From Prosthecobacter dejongeii (GTDB lineage Bacteria > Verrucomicrobiota > Verrucomicrobiia > Verrucomicrobiales > Verrucomicrobiaceae): a DNA stretch of 64,000 nt. Every line of letters begins with the position of its first letter. Within the stretch, counting starts at the first letter, position 1. The stretch spans positions 217,671 through 281,670 of the forward strand of contig NZ_JACHIF010000008.1 in NCBI RefSeq assembly GCF_014203045.1, read 5' to 3'. A program made the position numbers and the translations under genes. The notes beneath the pieces were generated by a model. That model worked only from the letters and a program-made list of their open reading frames with translations, searched no databases and had not been told where the DNA came from. Positions 36,446-45,563 of the stretch are shown here, in pieces.

Positions 36446-37080
36446 ATTTGTACTGTCAACGAGCGCATGAGACGTGTCAAAGCCGACAGGTTTTTTACCA
36501 GAATGTCCGGCTCCGCCTGCATGAGTGTGGGAATGGATTCATACCCGGTAGCCGTGGCGATGGTGGTCAGGCCCCCCACTTTACCTGCTTCAATGTCATG
36601 TCGCATGTCGCCAACGAAAGCTGTTTCGTGCGGGTTAAGATCATGCTGTGCCAAGAGGGTGGGGACATGAGCGCATTTATCAATGATGCCACAGTGGAAA
36701 TGCTCAAAGAAGTGCGAGACGCGATTGACCATAGCCTGAGACTGCACGTGCTCTAGGGGAGCACTGCTGCAAATGAACATGCGCCTGCCGGTATCCGCTG
36801 CAAATTGGAGAAACTCTTGAGCATGATCGAGCATCGGGACCGAGTGAGCCGTCTCTTCGGGAAAGTGCTTTAGATACAGTGCCTGGAGATCTGTGAGAGG
36901 CACATCGGGCAGGATATGCCGATAAAATTCAGTGTAGGGGAGCTGGAAGACCTCGCGGAATTGATCTCGAGTAAAGGGCGGCTTGGCATAGTGGGCCATG
37001 ACGCCATTCGTAGCGGCAATGACGGCCCCTAGATCGTCGGCCAGTGTGCCTGACCAATCGAGGATGAGGTTTCGGATCAT
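36442..37080 (-). CDS. HAD-superfamily hydrolase (phosphoglycolate phosphatase-like) with DWSGT motif
   Basis: The protein has 212 residues. HAD motif I is LILDWSGTLADD, in which the second catalytic Asp of the normal D-x-D is Ser. Motif II is FICSSAP, motif III is the Lys in the IDKCAHVPTLL region and motif IV is FVGDMRHDIEAG. The cap is the small helical type inserted after motif I. Phosphonatases also lack this Asp (they have DWAGT), so the enzyme may not be an ordinary phosphoester hydrolase; the phosphonatase Schiff-base Lys is not evident. The gene is translationally coupled with folB. Confidence 0.78.
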   Translation of the reverse strand: MIRNLILDWSGTLADDLGAVIAATNGVMAHYAKPPFTRDQFREVFQLPYTEFYRHILPDVPLTDLQALYLKHFPEETAHSVPMLDHAQEFLQFAADTGRRMFICSSAPLEHVQSQAMVNRVSHFFEHFHCGIIDKCAHVPTLLAQHDLNPHETAFVGDMRHDIEAGKVGGLTTIATATGYESIPTLMQAEPDILVKNLSALTRLMRSLTVQI

Positions 37081-37146
37081 GCGCTTACTTTTAAGACCCT
37101 GTTCACCTGCTAAACAACCTGGGATTTACTCTTTCATGGAGGGATA

Positions 37147-37803
37147 TCAGGGGCGCAAGCGAGCCGTACTTTCTCGATAGATCAGCCATTCCACGAGCAG
37201 CAGATTCGGAACAAAACCTAGCCAAGCGACCATGCGGTAGAGATCCATGGGCCGGGGCTCGAACAGAAAAACCAGCGAGTATTTCCAAACCCGCAATGTG
37301 ATGGCCGAGAGCGTTAATGCATAGCTGCGAAGCATCCACTCGCGGTGCCGTGTCCAATCCCGCTGCAATGCCGTGCGCCAGCCCAACGCGGAGGTGAACA
37401 TCCAGCTTACGGCAAGGAGGATGAAGGCGAGCCTTGAGCTCCAGCCGCCATTGGCATAAAAAGCCATGACTAAGCTGGCTGGACCGGTGATGAAGCAAAC
37501 ATTGATCATGTAGGCACGGCCCATCCAGCGATGGATCTGTGGCATACGGCGCAGCACGGTAGGGAAAAATTGCGTGAACCCCGCTAGCAGGGCCAGCATG
37601 CTGGTAAAGACATGAATCCAAAATGCAGTTCTCCAGAGCTGGATACCGAGATACTGCTGCTTAATTTGGAGAAAAGCGGCATCGTCCCTGATAGGGAAAT
37701 ACTCGAGAGTGATGCGTAGCATCAGCCAGGTAAACCATGCCAGAGCAGCGAACCGTAAAATCGTGAAGATCGTTGCGAACTTTGGCTTGGTAGGCATCTT
37801 CAA
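37147..37803 (-). CDS. DUF2306-family multi-pass membrane protein
   Basis: The protein has 218 residues with about six membrane helices. Landmarks are FWIHVFTSMLALLAGFTQF with an early conserved His, the PQIHRWMGRAYM segment typical of DUF2306, FILLAVSWMFTSALGWRTAL and RHREWMLRSYALTLSA with a conserved HREWM motif. The His residues could bind heme, as proposed for related membrane proteins, but this is not shown. The gene is 66 bases upstream of the HAD gene on the same strand and diverges from the YARHG gene across 19 bases. Confidence 0.75.
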   Translation of the reverse strand: MKMPTKPKFATIFTILRFAALAWFTWLMLRITLEYFPIRDDAAFLQIKQQYLGIQLWRTAFWIHVFTSMLALLAGFTQFFPTVLRRMPQIHRWMGRAYMINVCFITGPASLVMAFYANGGWSSRLAFILLAVSWMFTSALGWRTALQRDWTRHREWMLRSYALTLSAITLRVWKYSLVFLFEPRPMDLYRMVAWLGFVPNLLLVEWLIYRESTARLRP

Positions 37804-37822
37804 AACCGTATATTCAGTCTGA

Positions 37823-38545
37823 ATGATCAGCCTTCAATCTCGATTTATCATGTGGGTCGCCGTGGCTTGCCTAGTCACGGTTTTGCCCGTGCAGGCACAA
37901 CAACTGACGAACGAAGACATCCAGCAGGCAGACAAGACGGCATCCTCAGCTATCGGAACTTATACAGGGATGTTTGATCAGCATAAGATCACGGTGAGTA
38001 TCGAGAAAGTGGTGGGCCAGACTGTTCTTGGCTACAGTGTGGTGCAGGGGAATGAGCGTGCCTTTAGCGGGGCCTGGAGCACGGTGGAGGAGGGGATTGC
38101 CTTTGTTGGAAAAGAGCCGGGGGACCACGCAGAAGATGGTGTTTTTAACCTGACGTTCCATGCGAAAGAGAAGACTTTGACTGGCAACTGGGAACCCCAA
38201 AATAAGAAAAGAACGGGCGTGCCGCTGGCGCTGAAAGCGCAAAAATTTAAATACAATCCGAAGGCGGGTAAATACCCTCAGACCTCGACGAAACTTCTCA
38301 AGGAAACTGATGTGGAAAATTTGCGGCAAGAGGAACTGCGATTGATGCGAAATGAGATCTATGCCCGGCACGGCTATTCATTTACCATCAAGGACATGCA
38401 GGAACACTTTGCTAAAGTCGATTGGTACATGCCGGTGGCCCTGGATGTGGCAGGAAAACTGACGCCCATCGAGACAAAAAACGCTGCATTGATCAAGCGT
38501 TACGAAACCTATGGAGCAAAATATTACGATCGCTTTGGCCGATGA
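37823..38545 (+). CDS. Exported YARHG-domain protein
   Basis: The protein has 240 residues. A signal peptide (SLQSRFIMWVAVACLVTVLPVQAQ) is followed by a beta-rich region (30-150) with a VVQGNERAFSGAW stretch. The C-terminal YARHG domain (about 165-230) has LRLMRNEIYARHGYSF, then WYMP and a late ALIKRYE. YARHG domains are found in secreted proteins and are thought to be extracellular; their ligand is unknown. The start is only 19 bases from the divergent DUF2306 gene start, so the promoters overlap the coding starts. Confidence 0.8.
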   Translation: MISLQSRFIMWVAVACLVTVLPVQAQQLTNEDIQQADKTASSAIGTYTGMFDQHKITVSIEKVVGQTVLGYSVVQGNERAFSGAWSTVEEGIAFVGKEPGDHAEDGVFNLTFHAKEKTLTGNWEPQNKKRTGVPLALKAQKFKYNPKAGKYPQTSTKLLKETDVENLRQEELRLMRNEIYARHGYSFTIKDMQEHFAKVDWYMPVALDVAGKLTPIETKNAALIKRYETYGAKYYDRFGR

Positions 38546-38692
38546 ATGGCTGAAGTTCAGATTGATGCGATTGTTTTGAGTCGTGAATGGATGGCCAGTC
38601 ATGGACTTGAGGCGCTTTCCGGACCGACGCTTCAAAGATGACCCTCAATTCGCTGCTGGACATCCCTCGGCCTGTCGTTTCCAATACAACTC

Positions 38693-38717
38693 GCGCCAGG
38701 AAACTGGCGCTCTTTTT
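38693..38717 (+). terminator. Intrinsic terminator upstream of the sugar isomerase gene
   Basis: GCGCCAG (38693-38699) and CTGGCGC (38704-38710) form a 7-bp GC-rich stem with a GAAA tetraloop, followed by TCTTTTTA. It should end transcripts from the YARHG gene 150 bases upstream, and it lies only 38 bases before the isomerase ATG. If the isomerase promoter lies upstream of this hairpin, it could act as an attenuator. Confidence 0.75.
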
Positions 38718-38755
38718 AGCGATCCAAAACAACAACCGACAGCAATCCCTACTTT

Positions 38756-39619
38756 ATGGCAAAAATTGAATTTGGCTCCCAGGTCTATACCTGGTTCATG
38801 CAGGGCACCGGCAAGGGCTACGACAATAAACTGGACCACATGATCAAAGTGGCTGGCGAGGCCGGCTTCACGGGGATCGAGCCGATGGTGCTCCAGATTT
38901 CTGAAAGCGCTCTTGGCTGTGGCAAATATTGGCTGGGTGATTTTTGTGACCCGATCCGTCTGAAAGACGCTTTGCAGGAGCACAACGTCAAACTGGCTGG
39001 TCTGGCTCTGGTTTGCGCATGGGATGGCGATGAAGAAACCCCTGCTGAAAAAGAGGCGGCGGATTTCACTCTGGATCTGCTCAAGCATTTTCCAGGCTCC
39101 ATGCTGGGGACGGTGACCCTGCCTAGCGGTCGTAAAAACGACCTTCAACGTCGCCGCCTGAATGTGGCGCGCAATGTCAACAATGTCTCCAAGAGGGCAG
39201 CAGATCTAGGGATTAAGGCTTCCTACCATCCCAATAGCCCCCCACCTTCCCTGGTGCGCACCCAGGAAGATTACGATGTGGTCCTCAGCAGCTTGGACCC
39301 TAAAGTGACGGGTTGGACGCCTGACGTCGGCCACATCATTCGCGGCGGCATGGATGTCATCGCCACGCTGAATAAATTCCAGCACTTGGTGAATCACATC
39401 CATTATAAAGATTACTCTGGCAATGGTCCTGAGCCATGGGCCCAGATGGGAACCGGCAAGCTCGACTTCCACAAGATCACGGAATGGCTTGTCGCCCGCA
39501 AATATGAAGGTTGGATCATCTGTGAAGATGAGGCCCACATCGCCGTCGAGGATCCAGATGGTGTGACCAAGCAAAACGGTCAGTGGTGTAAGGAAAACCT
39601 GCTACCTCTGGTGGATTGA
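38756..39619 (+). CDS. Sugar phosphate isomerase/epimerase-like TIM-barrel protein
   Basis: The protein has 287 residues, no signal peptide. It starts IEFGSQVYTWFMQG, then AGFTGIEPMVLQIS (the typical G-x-x-G-I-E of AP-endonuclease-2-like barrels). It has GIKASYHPNSPPPS, VTGWTPDVGHIIRGGMD and VNHIHYKDYSG, and ends with WIICEDEAH. His, Asp and Glu residues at strand ends would bind a divalent metal. Members isomerise or epimerise sugars such as xylose or inositol derivatives. In Verrucomicrobiota such genes occur with Gfo/Idh/MocA genes, and one lies 360 bases downstream, although separated by a strong stem-loop. Confidence 0.82.
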   Translation: MAKIEFGSQVYTWFMQGTGKGYDNKLDHMIKVAGEAGFTGIEPMVLQISESALGCGKYWLGDFCDPIRLKDALQEHNVKLAGLALVCAWDGDEETPAEKEAADFTLDLLKHFPGSMLGTVTLPSGRKNDLQRRRLNVARNVNNVSKRAADLGIKASYHPNSPPPSLVRTQEDYDVVLSSLDPKVTGWTPDVGHIIRGGMDVIATLNKFQHLVNHIHYKDYSGNGPEPWAQMGTGKLDFHKITEWLVARKYEGWIICEDEAHIAVEDPDGVTKQNGQWCKENLLPLVD

Positions 39620-39978
39620 TTTTGATATCTCCTGCCGTGCCCTAATTCCTGGGGCACGGCACTGCCGTGGGTAAATGGCCTCTTATGTTCTGGCTCTTTT
39701 CGCAAATCTCTTTTGAAGTCTCTCTATTGTTTTAGCAGCATTAGGTCTTTAACACATTCAGTGGAACATCGGATGAGCCTGGTGGAATGGTAGTGCGGAG
39801 TTTTGCTCAATTCCGGGGAATTAGAAAACCTCTCTGGAGGACTGTTTTAGAATCATTCGTTCCGATTCAGATTTTGAGATCGGCAAACCTTGCCGATTGT
39901 GACAGATCTCCGTGCGGATGTCACGAATCGTCAAGTCGGGGAAAGGCGCGAAGGAATGTCGCGTAATGAGAGTCCTTC
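39620..39978. other. Intergenic region with two strong hairpins
   Basis: No gene is supported in these 359 bases. GCCGTGCCC (39634-39642) and GGGCACGGC (39652-39660) form a 9-bp stem 15 bases after the isomerase stop, without a T-run. ATCGGCAA (39879-39886) and TTGCCGAT (39890-39897) form a perfect 8-bp hairpin with a 3-base loop. GTGACA and TGTCAC at 39899-39904 and 39919-39924 flank an inner CCG-TG-CGG dyad and lie 55 bases before the next ATG. Confidence 0.55.
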
Positions 39979-40953
39979 ATGATTCGCACCTTCATCACTC
40001 TTACCTTGGCATTGCTCGCCAGCACTGTCGCCTCGGCCCAAAACATTCGTGCGGGCATCATTGGCCTGGATACTTCGCACGTATTGTCCTTTACCAAGAC
40101 ACTGAATACCGACCCGCAAAAGCCTGAAGTCATGGGGGTGCGAATGGTGGCGGCTTACCCCCAGGGATCAAAGGACATCGAAGGCAGCGTCAAAAGAGTG
40201 CCTGAATACACGGAAAAGGTAAAGGCCATGGGCGTGGAAATCGTGCCAAGCATTGATGCCTTGCTGGAAAAAGTAGATGTCGTCTTTCTAGAGACCAATG
40301 ATGGCCGCCCGCATCTGGAGCAGCTGCTGCCTTGTTTGAAAGCTGGCAAGCCTGTCTTTATTGATAAACCCATCGCCGGGACTTTGGTGGATGCGATCAA
40401 GATTTTTGATGAGGCTAAGAAGGCTGGTGTTCCTGTGTTTTCTTCATCGTCCCTCCGCTTTGGGAAGAACACTCTCGCTGTTCGGGCTGGCAGTGTTGGA
40501 ACGGTGAAAAAGGCCGATACTTTTAGCCCTGCTTCTCTGGAGGCAACGCACCCTGACCTTTTCTGGTATGGCATTCATGGAGTCGAGAGTCTGTTCACAG
40601 CCATGGGGACAGGTTGTATTTCCGTTAAACGCAGCACCACACCTGAGGGGAAAATTACCGTCACTGGAATTTGGGAGGGAGGTCGCACGGGCACGTTCAC
40701 GGAAGGTAAAGGTTACGGTGGAAAAGCCATCGGTGATAAAGGTGAATCTCCGATTGGTAGCTACGATGGTTATGATCCGCTGCTTTTCGCCGCAGTGCAT
40801 TTTTTCCGCACCGGGCAGTCTCCTGTGACGCCGGAAGAAACACTGGAAATCTATGCTTTTATGGAAGCTGCGGACGAAAGCAAACGTCAAGGAGGAGCTG
40901 AAGTCACCCTCAAGTCTGTCATGGACAAAGCCGTGGCTGAAGCTCGCAAGTGA
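39979..40953 (+). CDS. Exported Gfo/Idh/MocA-like oxidoreductase-fold protein
   Basis: The protein has 324 residues. A signal peptide (IRTFITLTLALLASTVASA) is followed by a Rossmann-type start, IRAGIIGLDTSHVLSF, where the usual GxGxxG is reduced to G-x-x-G-L-D. It continues with VVFLETNDGRPHLEQ, the EKP-like motif LKAGKPVFIDKPIAG and HGVESLFTAMGTG in place of the catalytic H-x-x-x-D/H region. Family members use NAD(P) to oxidise or reduce sugars. The exported form without a full glycine motif is common in Verrucomicrobiota; its activity and cofactor are uncertain. Confidence 0.75.
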   Translation: MIRTFITLTLALLASTVASAQNIRAGIIGLDTSHVLSFTKTLNTDPQKPEVMGVRMVAAYPQGSKDIEGSVKRVPEYTEKVKAMGVEIVPSIDALLEKVDVVFLETNDGRPHLEQLLPCLKAGKPVFIDKPIAGTLVDAIKIFDEAKKAGVPVFSSSSLRFGKNTLAVRAGSVGTVKKADTFSPASLEATHPDLFWYGIHGVESLFTAMGTGCISVKRSTTPEGKITVTGIWEGGRTGTFTEGKGYGGKAIGDKGESPIGSYDGYDPLLFAAVHFFRTGQSPVTPEETLEIYAFMEAADESKRQGGAEVTLKSVMDKAVAEARK

Positions 40954-40983
40954 AGATCGCTAAATCGTCTCCATTTTCGACTG

Positions 40984-41013
40984 AGCCGCCATCATTAGGA
41001 TGGCGGCTTTTTC
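40984..41013 (+). terminator. Intrinsic terminator after the exported oxidoreductase gene
   Basis: AGCCGCCATC (40984-40993) and GATGGCGGCT (40999-41008) form a perfect 10-bp stem with the loop ATTAG, followed by a run of T residues and TTCTTTG. It lies 31 bases beyond the stop at 40953 and 62 bases before the next start. Confidence 0.9.
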
Positions 41014-41069
41014 TTTGTTGCGCATCACTCGGGTGTTGTTTTCTTGGCTGAAGGGTTCCTCTTTCCTTT

Positions 41070-41405
41070 ATGAATAATCCTGCCTGCCCGATGTGTGAGA
41101 TGGATGAGATCTTAGACCATGTGGATCATTCAGAATGTGTGACCTGTGGGCATGAATGGGCTCATGATGCTGAGGTCTCTGCTGTGGATCGTGTGGTAAA
41201 AGATGCCTACGGCCATGTGCTTGCCGACGGAGATATCGTGGCGATGATCAAGGATCTAAAATTGGGCGGCACCTCGCAGGTCCTTAAAGTGGGCACAAAG
41301 TCGAAACCGATTCGACTGGTGGACGGTGACCATGAAATATCCTGTAAAATGGAAGGATTAGCAATTTCGTTGAAGGCCTGTTTTGTGAAAAAAGTGACCA
41401 CGTAA
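41070..41405 (+). CDS. YjdM/PhnA-family zinc-ribbon protein
   Basis: The protein has 111 residues. The N-terminus carries two Cys pairs of a zinc ribbon (CPMC and CVTCGHEW). The C-terminal PhnA-like domain has DAYGHVLADGDIVAMIKDLK, LKVGTKSKPIRLVDGDHEI and a final basic stretch. The family was once linked to phosphonate use, but E. coli YjdM is not required for that and its role is unknown. The gene follows a strong terminator, so it has its own promoter. Confidence 0.85.
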   Translation: MNNPACPMCEMDEILDHVDHSECVTCGHEWAHDAEVSAVDRVVKDAYGHVLADGDIVAMIKDLKLGGTSQVLKVGTKSKPIRLVDGDHEISCKMEGLAISLKACFVKKVTT

Positions 41406-41544
41406 AAGGCTTTCTCAACTAACATGTACGATGATAGGGCGTTGATTGTGTGGTTTGATTTTTTGCTCGAATCTTGCATGTAGAGAAAGTTGCGCAACTA
41501 TGGAGGCCTAACTGGGTTTTAGACAGAGTAAATTTCTTTGTCTC

Positions 41545-44052
41545 ATGAAGCTCATTGTCTGCGCCATTGTTGTTTTTGCCTCGGGGGTACCGCATCTCTC
41601 TGCGGTTGAGGCAACACATGGAGAAATCTCTGCCGATAAACTCCATTTTTTTGAATCCAAGATTCGCCCTGTTTTGGTGGAGCAATGCTACAAATGCCAC
41701 TCAACAGAATCTGAAAAAGTCAAAGGTGGGCTGAGGTTAGACACTCGAGAGGCTACGATCCAGGGCGGCGAATCTGGGCACCCAGGTATCACTCCAGGTA
41801 ATCTGGTGGAGAGCAGTCTTTATGAAGCCATCACCTGGGCAAATGACGATATGCAAATGCCACCGAAAAACAAATTACCGGAGGATGTCATCGCCAATTT
41901 TAAAAAATGGATTGAGATGGGAGCCCCTGATCCGCGCGAAAGCAAAGTGGGTGACAACGCAGGCGCGAAACGGGAAATCAACATGACTGAAGGTCGCAAG
42001 CATTGGGCCTTTCAACCTCCCATAAAAACGCAGCTGCCCAAACTTAAAACTGAGGGCTGGGCAGTGTCAGATGTGGATCGGTGGATTTTAGCTGGTTTAG
42101 AGAAGGGTGGGCTAAAACCGATGCCTCCGGCAGATCGTCAGACTCTTATCCGCCGTATCTCTTATGATCTAACGGGGCTGCCGCCGACGCCTGAAGAGGT
42201 GGATGCGTATGTGAAAGATCGCTCTCCATCTGCCACTGAACGCATTGTGGACCAGTATTTAGAATCTCCTCGTTTTGGAGAAAGATGGGCACGTCATTGG
42301 TTAGACGTGGTGCGTTATGCTGAAAGCAGTGGTAAAGAGGTAAATCTTCTCTATCCCCACGCCTGGCGTTATCGGGATTACGTCATTGATGCGTTCAATC
42401 GAGACAAACCTTATGACCAATTTCTGAAGGAGCAAATTGCTGGTGACCTCATGCGTTATGAAAACAAACGTGACCAGGCTGAGAAGATCGTGGCTACAGG
42501 CTTTCTAGCCATCGGTGCCAAGGGGCACAATAACCGTGATCGCCGCCAGTTTAATTTGGATTTGGTGGATGAGCAGATAGATGCTTTGTCGCAATCTATG
42601 TTAGGCTTGACGCTTGCTTGCGCACGCTGCCATGACCATAAATTCGATCCCGTGACCCAGCGGGATTATTATGCGCTCGCGGGTATTTTCCTCAGCAGTG
42701 AGACGTTGTATGGCACGCATCAGCAACTCCAAAATAACAACCCTTCGAGCTTGATTGAACTGGAGAGTGAGGCCCAGCAGGTCTCTGCACTGGCTAAAAT
42801 TCGTCCTGAAGAAGTTGCTGAATTAAAGAGACGACATGAGGCTGCAAAAAAGGTGAGTGAAGAAGCCCAAAAGGAGGTTTTGGCTCTACGGCGAGAGGAC
42901 CGCGAGCGCGGAGGTGCGGCGAGTTTTCTCAAGATTCGTGCAGCCCGGGATCGTGAGGAATCTGTAAAGGCCGATTTGGACCAGTTTCATAACGATGGAA
43001 CTCCTCGCACTTTAACCATGGGGGTGCTGGACCGTGACCGCCCGGTGAATAGTGCCCTTTTGGTGCGAGGCGATTTGAAACAACCAGCCGAGACAGTGCC
43101 TCGCGGATTGGTGGAAGTTCTTTGTGCTGAAGGCGAACCACGAAACATCAGCGAAGGCAGTGGTCGCCTTGATCTAGCGTGGTTTATCGCGTCTAAAGAA
43201 AATCCGCTGACTGCGCGTGTGATGGTCAATCGCATCTGGCTCAAATTGATGGGCAGCGGTCTGGTGAGCACGCCAGATAACTTTGGCGTCATGGGACAAA
43301 AACCTTCACATCCTGAGTTGCTTGATGCCCTGGCACTTTCGTTCATGGACAAAGGGTGGTCGGTGAAACGGATGATCCGTGAAATCCTGTTAAGTCGCAG
43401 TTATCAAATGTCCTCGACTTACGACCCGGATAATTTCGCATTGGATCCTGATAACAAGCTGCACTGGCGGATGAACCAGCGGCGGTTAGAAGCCGAAGCG
43501 ATCCGTGATGCCATGTTGGCTGTCGCAGGTAACCTAAACCTTTATCCCGTGGATGGTTCTCCCGTGGCTCGTGCGACTGAGGGCAGGGAAGGGTTCTTCA
43601 CGCTCAATCGTGAATTGGCTGGAAAACCCTACAATTATCGCAGTATCTATTTACCCATCGTTCGCGATTTGATTCCTGAATCTCTGACGGTTTTCGATTT
43701 TCCTGATGCCAGCTTGGTCAATGGCGAGCGGGACAGTACCAATGTTCCGAGTCAGAGCCTTTTTCTGATGAACAATCCCCAGGTGCTCAGCGCTGCAGAT
43801 GCTATGGCCGCAAGGATTGCCAAGCATCCAGGCAATACGATGGAGCGCCTCACGTATGCTTACCAACTGACCTTTGCACGTTTACCCACGGAGGCTGAGT
43901 TAGCCGCGATTCGTAGTTTTTGGATGCGATTTGCCCAGCAGGCCAACGATGGTAAAAATACGCAGCAGGCGCGTGATCAGGCCCAGTATGCAGCACTTTC
44001 CGCCTTTTGCCAAAGTCTCTTCGCCAGTGCTGAGTTTCGTTATTTGAACTGA
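41545..44052 (+). CDS. PSD1-type planctomycete cytochrome protein (DUF1549/DUF1553)
   Basis: The protein has 835 residues. A signal peptide is followed by a cytochrome c-like domain (about 35-130) with the heme motif CYKCH and an MQMPP axial Met candidate. Next is a DUF1549 domain (about 165-400) with LIRRISYDLTGLPPTPEEVD, RFGERWARHWLDVVRYAES and CARCHDHKFDPVTQRDYYA, which supplies a second CxxCH. A coiled coil follows near 415-470, then a DUF1553 domain to the C-terminus with NRIWLKLMGSGLV. Such proteins are periplasmic and accompany DUF1501 proteins, as here 32 bases downstream. The pair probably acts in sulfated-polysaccharide or other polymer use, which is an inference from family distribution. 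Confidence 0.88.
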   Translation: MKLIVCAIVVFASGVPHLSAVEATHGEISADKLHFFESKIRPVLVEQCYKCHSTESEKVKGGLRLDTREATIQGGESGHPGITPGNLVESSLYEAITWANDDMQMPPKNKLPEDVIANFKKWIEMGAPDPRESKVGDNAGAKREINMTEGRKHWAFQPPIKTQLPKLKTEGWAVSDVDRWILAGLEKGGLKPMPPADRQTLIRRISYDLTGLPPTPEEVDAYVKDRSPSATERIVDQYLESPRFGERWARHWLDVVRYAESSGKEVNLLYPHAWRYRDYVIDAFNRDKPYDQFLKEQIAGDLMRYENKRDQAEKIVATGFLAIGAKGHNNRDRRQFNLDLVDEQIDALSQSMLGLTLACARCHDHKFDPVTQRDYYALAGIFLSSETLYGTHQQLQNNNPSSLIELESEAQQVSALAKIRPEEVAELKRRHEAAKKVSEEAQKEVLALRREDRERGGAASFLKIRAARDREESVKADLDQFHNDGTPRTLTMGVLDRDRPVNSALLVRGDLKQPAETVPRGLVEVLCAEGEPRNISEGSGRLDLAWFIASKENPLTARVMVNRIWLKLMGSGLVSTPDNFGVMGQKPSHPELLDALALSFMDKGWSVKRMIREILLSRSYQMSSTYDPDNFALDPDNKLHWRMNQRRLEAEAIRDAMLAVAGNLNLYPVDGSPVARATEGREGFFTLNRELAGKPYNYRSIYLPIVRDLIPESLTVFDFPDASLVNGERDSTNVPSQSLFLMNNPQVLSAADAMAARIAKHPGNTMERLTYAYQLTFARLPTEAELAAIRSFWMRFAQQANDGKNTQQARDQAQYAALSAFCQSLFASAEFRYLN

Positions 44053-44084
44053 TCGTTTGTTAGTCAATTTACTTCTTCATTGCC

Positions 44085-45488
44085 ATGAATGATCCTTTTA
44101 ACCGGCGTCAGTTTTTAAAGACTACCTCCAATGGATTTGGATATCTAGCTTTTGCCGCTCTGGCACAGCAGCAAGCCCTGCGTGCGAGTGCACCGCTTGC
44201 GGTAAAAAATCCGCATTTTCTTCCTCGCGCCAAACACGTGATTTTTCTCTGCATGCAGGGAGCACCTTCGCATGTGGATCTTTTGGACTACAAACCGAAG
44301 TTGCTAGCCGATGATGGGAAAAGTGCTCCTTCCATCGCCGGACGTTATGGCCAGGCCAAACTGATGAGGTCTCCCTGGAAATTTAGCCAGCACGGTAAAA
44401 GTGGATTATGGGTCTCTGAGTTGTTGCCCAACTTGGCTAAACATGCGGATGATCTTTGCATCATCAATTCCATGGCTACAGATTTGCCAGCGCATCCTCA
44501 GGCCTTCACCCAACTTCATACCGGAACCACTCAATTTGTTAGGCCGTCATTGGGCTCTTGGGCTTTGTATGGTTTGGGGACGCAGAACGAGAATCTGCCC
44601 GGCTTTGTGACGATCAACCCTCCCGGTAATGCAACGCGGAGTTATGGCAGCGCATTTCTCCCCGCTATTTATCAAGGGACGAAAATCGGCGGGGGCGGTG
44701 ATGGTGCGCTAGCACGTCGCTTTGGTGGTGGCTCAGATCAGGCCAGCATCGCCAATATTAAAAACAGTCGTTACAGCACGGAGGCACAGCGCACTCAGTT
44801 GGATCTGGTGCAGTCTCTGAATAAAAACCGTATCATTGAGGATGGGGGTGTCAGTGCTGAGGTCGAGGGCGTCATTGAGTCTTATGAATTAGCCTTCCGT
44901 ATGCAGGCAGAGGTGCCCAAGGTGATGGATTTGAGTCAGGAAAGTCGAGCGACACAAGAGATGTATGGCATCCCGAATGAAGCGACGGCAACTTTCGGCA
45001 AGCAATGTCTGATGGCTCGTAAGTTAGTGGAGGCTGGGGTGCGTTTCATCGAGATCACGCATGGTAATTGGGACCAGCATTTTAATCTCAAAGCTGCGCT
45101 TGAGCGCAATTGTGACGCCATTGATCAGCCTATTTCGGGACTGCTCCAGGATCTCAAACAAAGAGGATTGCTGAAAGACACTCTCGTTATTTGGGGCGGG
45201 GAGTTTGGCCGCACTCCTCACAGCCAGGGTGAGGATGGTCGTGACCACAACAACAAAGGTTTTACGATGTGGATGGCGGGCGGCGGGGTGAAAGGCGGTA
45301 TGAACTATGGCAAGACGGACGAGTATGGTTATGAGGCCGTGGAAAACCGAATGCATATTCATGACTGGCACGCCACCGTTTTGCATTTGATGGGGCTTGA
45401 TCATGAAAAGCTGACCTACCGTTACGCTGGGCGGGATTTCCGCCTCACCGATGTGTATGGAACCGTGGCGAAGGAAATTTTGGCATAA
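44085..45488 (+). CDS. DUF1501 family protein with Tat signal
   Basis: The protein has 467 residues. A twin-arginine-type signal (FNRRQFLKTTSNGFG) suggests export in folded form. The alkaline-phosphatase/sulfatase-like core has HVIFLCMQGAPSHVDLLDYK near residue 50, a metal-site DNFG-like region and VIWGGEFGRTPHSQG with HNNKGFTMWMAGGG, then MHIHDWHATVLHLMGLDH. These Asp and His residues resemble the metal ligands of the phosphatase superfamily. The gene is 32 bases after the PSD1 gene, forming the standard two-gene unit of Planctomycetota and Verrucomicrobiota. Confidence 0.88.
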   Translation: MNDPFNRRQFLKTTSNGFGYLAFAALAQQQALRASAPLAVKNPHFLPRAKHVIFLCMQGAPSHVDLLDYKPKLLADDGKSAPSIAGRYGQAKLMRSPWKFSQHGKSGLWVSELLPNLAKHADDLCIINSMATDLPAHPQAFTQLHTGTTQFVRPSLGSWALYGLGTQNENLPGFVTINPPGNATRSYGSAFLPAIYQGTKIGGGGDGALARRFGGGSDQASIANIKNSRYSTEAQRTQLDLVQSLNKNRIIEDGGVSAEVEGVIESYELAFRMQAEVPKVMDLSQESRATQEMYGIPNEATATFGKQCLMARKLVEAGVRFIEITHGNWDQHFNLKAALERNCDAIDQPISGLLQDLKQRGLLKDTLVIWGGEFGRTPHSQGEDGRDHNNKGFTMWMAGGGVKGGMNYGKTDEYGYEAVENRMHIHDWHATVLHLMGLDHEKLTYRYAGRDFRLTDVYGTVAKEILA

Positions 45489-45563
45489 TGCTCAGGCAAT
45501 ACTTCTGCGCAGTTCTCAAATCGTTGATTTGTTCTTTACCGAAGCTGCCTCTACACTGGACCG

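Noticed and set aside
39778..39830. A tRNA-like stretch (GGTGGAATGGTAG followed by a TTCCGGGG-like arm)
   Set aside because: No acceptor stem or anticodon stem can be formed, and the arms are at the wrong spacing.
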